Assembly (NCBI RefSeq): GCF_023343835.1
Contig: NC_064439.1
Span: 37,270,508 to 37,334,507, forward strand
Direction: 5' to 3'
Origin: Lagopus muta
Lineage: Eukaryota > Chordata > Aves > Galliformes > Phasianidae
Length of the DNA stretch: 64,000 bases
Shown here: positions 59,672 through 64,000 of the stretch, piece after piece
How the letters are laid out: each line of letters starts with the position of its first letter
Position numbering within the stretch: position 1 is the first letter of the stretch
Notes under the pieces: model-generated
The model's input: the letters and a program-made list of their open reading frames with translations, nothing else
The model's database searches: none
What the model was told of the DNA's origin: nothing
Program-made: the position numbers and the translations under genes

Positions 59672-62600
59672 ATGTTCTCACAGTGCTCGCAGGAGCTGTT
59701 AAAGATTGCAAATCTTCATCTCCGGAGTCTGAATTTGAATCCACTTTTAAGAAATCACGGGAGAGCTTTCAGCAAGTCACTGCCTGCGTGTCGAAGGAAA
59801 GTAGTTGTTACGGGTATTGGCTTGGTGTCTCCTCTCGGTGTGGGCACTCAGCTTGTGTGGAAGCGCCTTCTCCAAGGAGACAGTGGGATTGCATCACTAG
59901 ATGGGGAAGAATACGCGGACATTCCATGTAGAGTAGCTGCCTGTGTGCCACGGGGAGATGAGGAGGGCCATTTCAAAGAAGAGAGCTTTGTTTCAAAGTC
60001 AGAGATCAGGTCCATGAGTTCAGCTACTGTCATGGCCATCGGTGCAGCAGAGCTGGCAATGAAGGACTCTGGCTGGTCTCCACAGTCTGAACAGGACCAT
60101 TTAAGAGCCGGTGTGGCAATTGGAATGGGAATGGTTCCACTGGAAGAGATTTCTGATACAGCTGCTTTATTTAAAACTAAGGGTTATAACAAGGTCAGCC
60201 CATTCTTTGTCCCAAAGATTTTAGTCAATATGGCAGCAGGTCAGATCAGCATTAAATACCAACTGAAGGGGCCAAATCATGCTGTGTCAACTGCTTGTAC
60301 CACCGGCGCGCATGCTATTGGAGACTCCTTTCGATTTATCGCCTTGGGTGATGCTGATGTCATGTTGGCTGGAGGGACTGAGGCTTGCATTAGTCCTTTG
60401 TCCTTGGCTGGGTTTGCAAGAGCTCGAGCCCTAAGCACTAGTTTTAACGCAAGACCTAAAATGGCATGTCGGCCATTTGATTCACAGAGAGAAGGGTTTG
60501 TAATGGGAGAAGGTGCTGCAGTGCTGGTCTTGGAAGAGTACGGGCATGCTGTGCAGAGAGGTGCCAGGATCTATGCAGAAATTTTAGGTTATGGACTGTC
60601 GGGTGATGCTTGCCACATAACAGCACCTAACCCGGAGGGAGATGGTGCATTCAGGTAAGAGCTATATGTTGATTACGATAGCTGCCTCATGTATTAATTA
60701 TAAAGGCTACATATATTTCTGTTGCTTTGTAGGTTTCCTAGGGAAATGCTATTCAGTCTTGAATTAATATTAATATTAATAGCTTAATATTAATATTAAT
60801 ATTAATATTAATAGCTGAGAAAATGCATTTTACCAGCTCTTAGTAAAACATTCCACAATGTTTGTTTGTTTTTTAAAGAAATTGGATGAAGGCCACTTCT
60901 TGCTAGAATCAACCTTTTTGTTGATGAAAATCATCTCCATGTGAAAACATCTTACATTTTGTGCCTTCAGCTATTCACACAAATGAGTCCCAATGGTAAC
61001 CTTTTGTTTATCACAAGACCTTGTGATACTACAGAAACTTTTGAAGTTGTTGTAGAGAAAAGAAACCTCACTGCAAAAGTAGGCCACGTCATTTGTTATG
61101 TTCTTGAAGTGGAATAACATTCCTTAAGAAATGCCATATGATAAGAGGAGGATCTAGTTTATTAAAATATGCTTGGAAGATTTTACTAGAATAACCACTA
61201 TTAGCATTCATAGTGATTATTGGGGTTTAGAAAAATCTGTGACTCTTCGTAGGGAAATTATTTAGATAGTTTGGCTCTGCTACAGTCATGATTAAATACT
61301 TAATTCTGGTTAACAGTACTGGTGAAACTGCATAGCAGAAATGCACGATTTAGCAAGATGGTAAAGCTTCATTATTGTTAATCTCATAAGAAATAATGAA
61401 CAAGTAGATAGTATTTGTCTAATCTTTATCGTTGGACTAATTATCAGTTGAATTAGACATATATGTATTGTTTGTGAGCTTTATGTAGGCCAAATGTTAC
61501 TGCAGGTTTGGAGTATCCAGTAGTCTGTGTTACCCTGAATGTATGTGAATATTTGATATCAGAATTCAATCTATCACAGTGCAAATGGATCAAGATTCTG
61601 CATCGTACTGTAAAGCTGAGTTTGTATTATTACTAGATAAACAAATTTTTCAGGAGGTGTAATATATCAGATTTCCCTCTGTGCTACAATTCATAGCTTA
61701 TTGTTCTACTGACTTAGCTGGGAATTGAGTAATCATGAGTTTCTTACCTGAGATTTTCAGACTTGTGTTTACCCTTGAGATGATACAGCAATATTTTGTA
61801 ATAGAGTTTTTGCATATTTTACGATTGCAATAGCATATAAATTGAATTCACAGTAGGAAGTAGCTGAAAGTTAATCTTACTATCCCCAAAATATTGTGCA
61901 CTTCTACCCTTGAGATGAGATAATACATTTTAATACAATTTTCATACTAATATTTGTGTTTTGCAGTCGTATGTGAATCAAATTTGAAATGTATATGCTT
62001 CTTTTACTTCTCCATAGGAATTCTATTTGCCACATCAGAAAATTTCGGGGGAATATATATCTTGTCCTCTTCTAATAACTACTTCAGGAGATTAAAACAT
62101 GTTGGAATGAACCTAAGAGGGCAGGAGAAGCAAGGCCAGACTCAGAAGTGTGTCTATGAAGTGTATTCTACACAATAATCTGTTATCTCCTTAAGTAATT
62201 ATGTTCCTTGCAGCTTTAAATTAATGTATCAATTTCCCTCAATGTTGATCAGTAATTGTTTTGTCTGAATTCTGGCTTACTGTCTAGTGACAATGAGAAT
62301 CACTGAACTACAACCTAAACTAAGCGGGATGCTTCTGGGAGTAGAAGGCTGTAATGGAGACATTTCAGTTTCTCCAGCAGCTTGTGCTGCCTTTTTTCTT
62401 GATCTTCCCTTTTACTTTCTTAGTTTTCATAAATTTCAGGAATCAGTGATCTTTCACAAGGAGGGTTGTGTGAATGGACACCTGTCTGTAAGAAACTGTG
62501 GAAGAAAACAACACTATGGAGCTGTATCTTTAATAAAATAGTATGGTTTATACAGGCAATTGTAGTACACAGGTAATCAGGAGCCACAATGGAACGTGTG

Positions 62601-63788
62601 GTATCAGAGTGGATGAGTGTGACATTCAGTAAATTTCATTTTAATATACAGGAATTTAGATTATCATCTTGCTACTCTAGGGAAAGGAAGTGGATTATAT
62701 CTTCTCACCTCTAGAAAGCATGCAAAAACCACTCACAAGGAGTACAACTTTAGAATATTTCTTGCATCTCCAAATATTTTCTTTGGATAGAGCATTTTTT
62801 ATTTTGATTTCCTAATACTGTAAATGTAATGATAAATAAAAGGTAGAAACTGGGGAATCTTCTTTTTCTTTACAAAGCCAAGGGGATTTCGTGGAGCACT
62901 GTGCTGAATGTTTCATTAATATCAGCTACTGATATTAATCTTCAATTCTTGTTTAATATTAAACTTCACTGAAAGGAATCTTTGTTTTTGTAATAATTTC
63001 AGGTAGTCATTCCTCTCAGATGTTTTAAAATTTTGCTTTGAAGAGGAACTTTGACATACTAATGCCATCTGCAGAGATTGTTTTATCTTATTTCTTTCAG
63101 CTTGTATTTTTCTCAACTGTGGAATTAAACCAAGTTTTTAGTAGGAAATCTGATGCTATAGTGGACCTCACCACTGCTGTCTTTCTCGAATGGCTAATTG
63201 TAGATGTTAGTTTACTTAGATGAACACCATCTCTTCTCAAAACTAGTAAAGTATGTCCTGCAGATTTCCGCATTTGCTAAACAGTTTCAGACACTCTATG
63301 CCTTTGCTTTTGGTTTGAACACATGACAAAAATATAATGGAAAATTCAGCATTCTGGTGTTTTTTGTTTGTTTGTTTTCTCTTAGATGTATGTCTGCAGC
63401 AATAAAAGATTCTGGAATCAAGCCTGAAGATGTAACATATGTCAATGCACATGCAACTTCTACGCCTTTAGGAGATGCTGCTGAGAATCAAGCAATCAAG
63501 AAACTTTTTAAAAATCACTCACGTAATCTTGCAGTTTCCTCGACAAAAGGAGCAACAGGACATCTTTTGGGAGCTGCAGGAGCTATTGAAGCAGCTTTTA
63601 CTGCGCTGTCCTGTTACCATGCAATTTTGCCACCTACTTTAAACTTAGAAAAAACAGAGCCGGAGTTTGATCTCAATTATGTTCCATTAACAGCTCAGGA
63701 ATGGAAAACTGGAAAGCGGCGTATTGCACTTACAAATTCATTTGGCTTTGGTGGTACTAATGCAACTTTGTGCCTTGGAAGTGTTTGA
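59672..63788 (+). CDS. OXSM: Mitochondrial 3-oxoacyl-[acyl-carrier-protein] synthase, complete
   Basis: Condensing enzyme (FabF type) of mitochondrial type II fatty-acid synthesis. It extends acyl-ACP with malonyl-ACP and supplies the octanoyl precursor of lipoate. Coding exons are 59672-60654 and 63386-63788; AG|A across the junction restores Arg328. The product is 461 residues against about 459 in human. The start ATG at 59672 has a strong Kozak context (CCACCATG) and an in-frame TGA 15 nt upstream, so it is the first possible Met. Residues 1-42 are rich in Leu, Arg and Ser with almost no acids, as expected of a mitochondrial presequence. The ketosynthase domain starts at [14 protein letters not shown]. 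The catalytic Cys is C209 ([10 protein letters not shown]); the two active-site His are H350 ([11 protein letters not shown]) and H387 ([11 protein letters not shown]). The C-terminal glycine-rich motif [11 protein letters not shown] is intact. The 5' UTR begins in a separate upstream exon: a polypyrimidine tract and CAG acceptor end at 59636. Confidence 0.97.
60655..63385 (+). other. OXSM: OXSM intron 2
   Basis: A 2.7-kb GT-AG intron (AG|GTAAGA donor; T-rich tract and TTAG acceptor) splitting the codon of Arg328. It contains a TTAATA-type simple repeat at 60757-60814 and otherwise nothing I recognise. Confidence 0.88.
60757..60814. repeat. Simple repeat (TTAATA)n
   Basis: Alternating ATTAAT/TAATAT units interrupted once by AGC, in OXSM intron 2. 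A simple-sequence tract with no other sign of function. Confidence 0.85.
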
Positions 63789-63957
63789 CTTGTGCTGTGC
63801 GTGTTGTGAAAAGTGGCACTCAATGATTTTCCATACTGCCATCTTTGTTGTATACTGTAATCTTTTCTCAGCATTGAGATTTGATACATAACTTTATTCG
63901 CTTCAACATTTACATCAGTAATTCTTTTAAAAAGAGAGAATTTCTTTGACTTGTTTT

Positions 63958-63969
63958 AATAAAAATAAA
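63958..63969 (+). terminator. OXSM: OXSM polyadenylation signals
   Basis: Two back-to-back AATAAA hexamers (63958-63963 and 63964-63969) about 170 nt after the OXSM stop, giving a short 3' UTR. The cleavage site and any GT-rich downstream element fall at or beyond the window edge. Confidence 0.75.
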
Positions 63970-64000
63970 GACCTACTCTTCATGTGGTAGATAAGTTTTT

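Noticed and set aside
59590-59931. Plus-strand 113-codon frame overlapping the OXSM start
   Set aside because: Shadow frame. The OXSM frame carries the presequence, the ketosynthase motifs and the correct exon junction.

Overview
The window is vertebrate nuclear DNA from a bird, most likely a galliform such as chicken. Many CR1 LINE 3' ends are present in both orientations, several with the 8-bp ATTCTATG tail, and there are short avian-type solo LTRs. Three protein-coding genes are recognisable, all split by introns with splice sites that can be read directly. The order TOP2B (-), NGLY1 (-), OXSM (+) matches the order I know from human 3p24. No bacterial, plasmid or CRISPR features are present.

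Layout: 1-21349 (-) holds the 5' part of TOP2B. Exons 1-8 (exon 8 partial) encode about 316 residues of the N-terminal ATPase region, and the gene runs off the left edge. Intron 1 (12.4 kb) carries CR1 copies and one solo LTR. 21050-22450 is the TOP2B CpG-island promoter, with CCAAT and CRE-like sites that may also drive a divergent + strand transcript. 22450 to about 36340 is intergenic, with three CR1 pieces and one unexplained TATA-box stretch near 27625. 37454-56800 (-) is a complete NGLY1 coding region of 12 exons and 651 codons. Its intron 3 has collected two CR1s and three LTRs, one nested inside another. 56540-57190 is a compact CpG-rich head-to-head promoter shared by NGLY1 and OXSM. 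59672-63788 (+) is the complete OXSM coding region, two coding exons and 461 codons, ending with two overlapping-range AATAAA signals close to the window edge.

Functions: TOP2B is a nuclear type IIA topoisomerase. NGLY1 is a cytosolic glycanase that removes N-glycans from misfolded glycoproteins during ER-associated degradation. OXSM is the mitochondrial beta-ketoacyl-ACP synthase of type II fatty-acid (lipoate precursor) synthesis. They do not form one pathway; NGLY1 and OXSM are linked by a shared promoter.

I found no clear new biological system. The most useful unusual items are a GC-AG intron in TOP2B, three solo LTRs with exact 5-bp target duplications (one nested in an older LTR), a near-identical inverted CR1 pair bracketing most of NGLY1, a possible divergent transcript at the TOP2B promoter, and the 27.6 kb TATA element.
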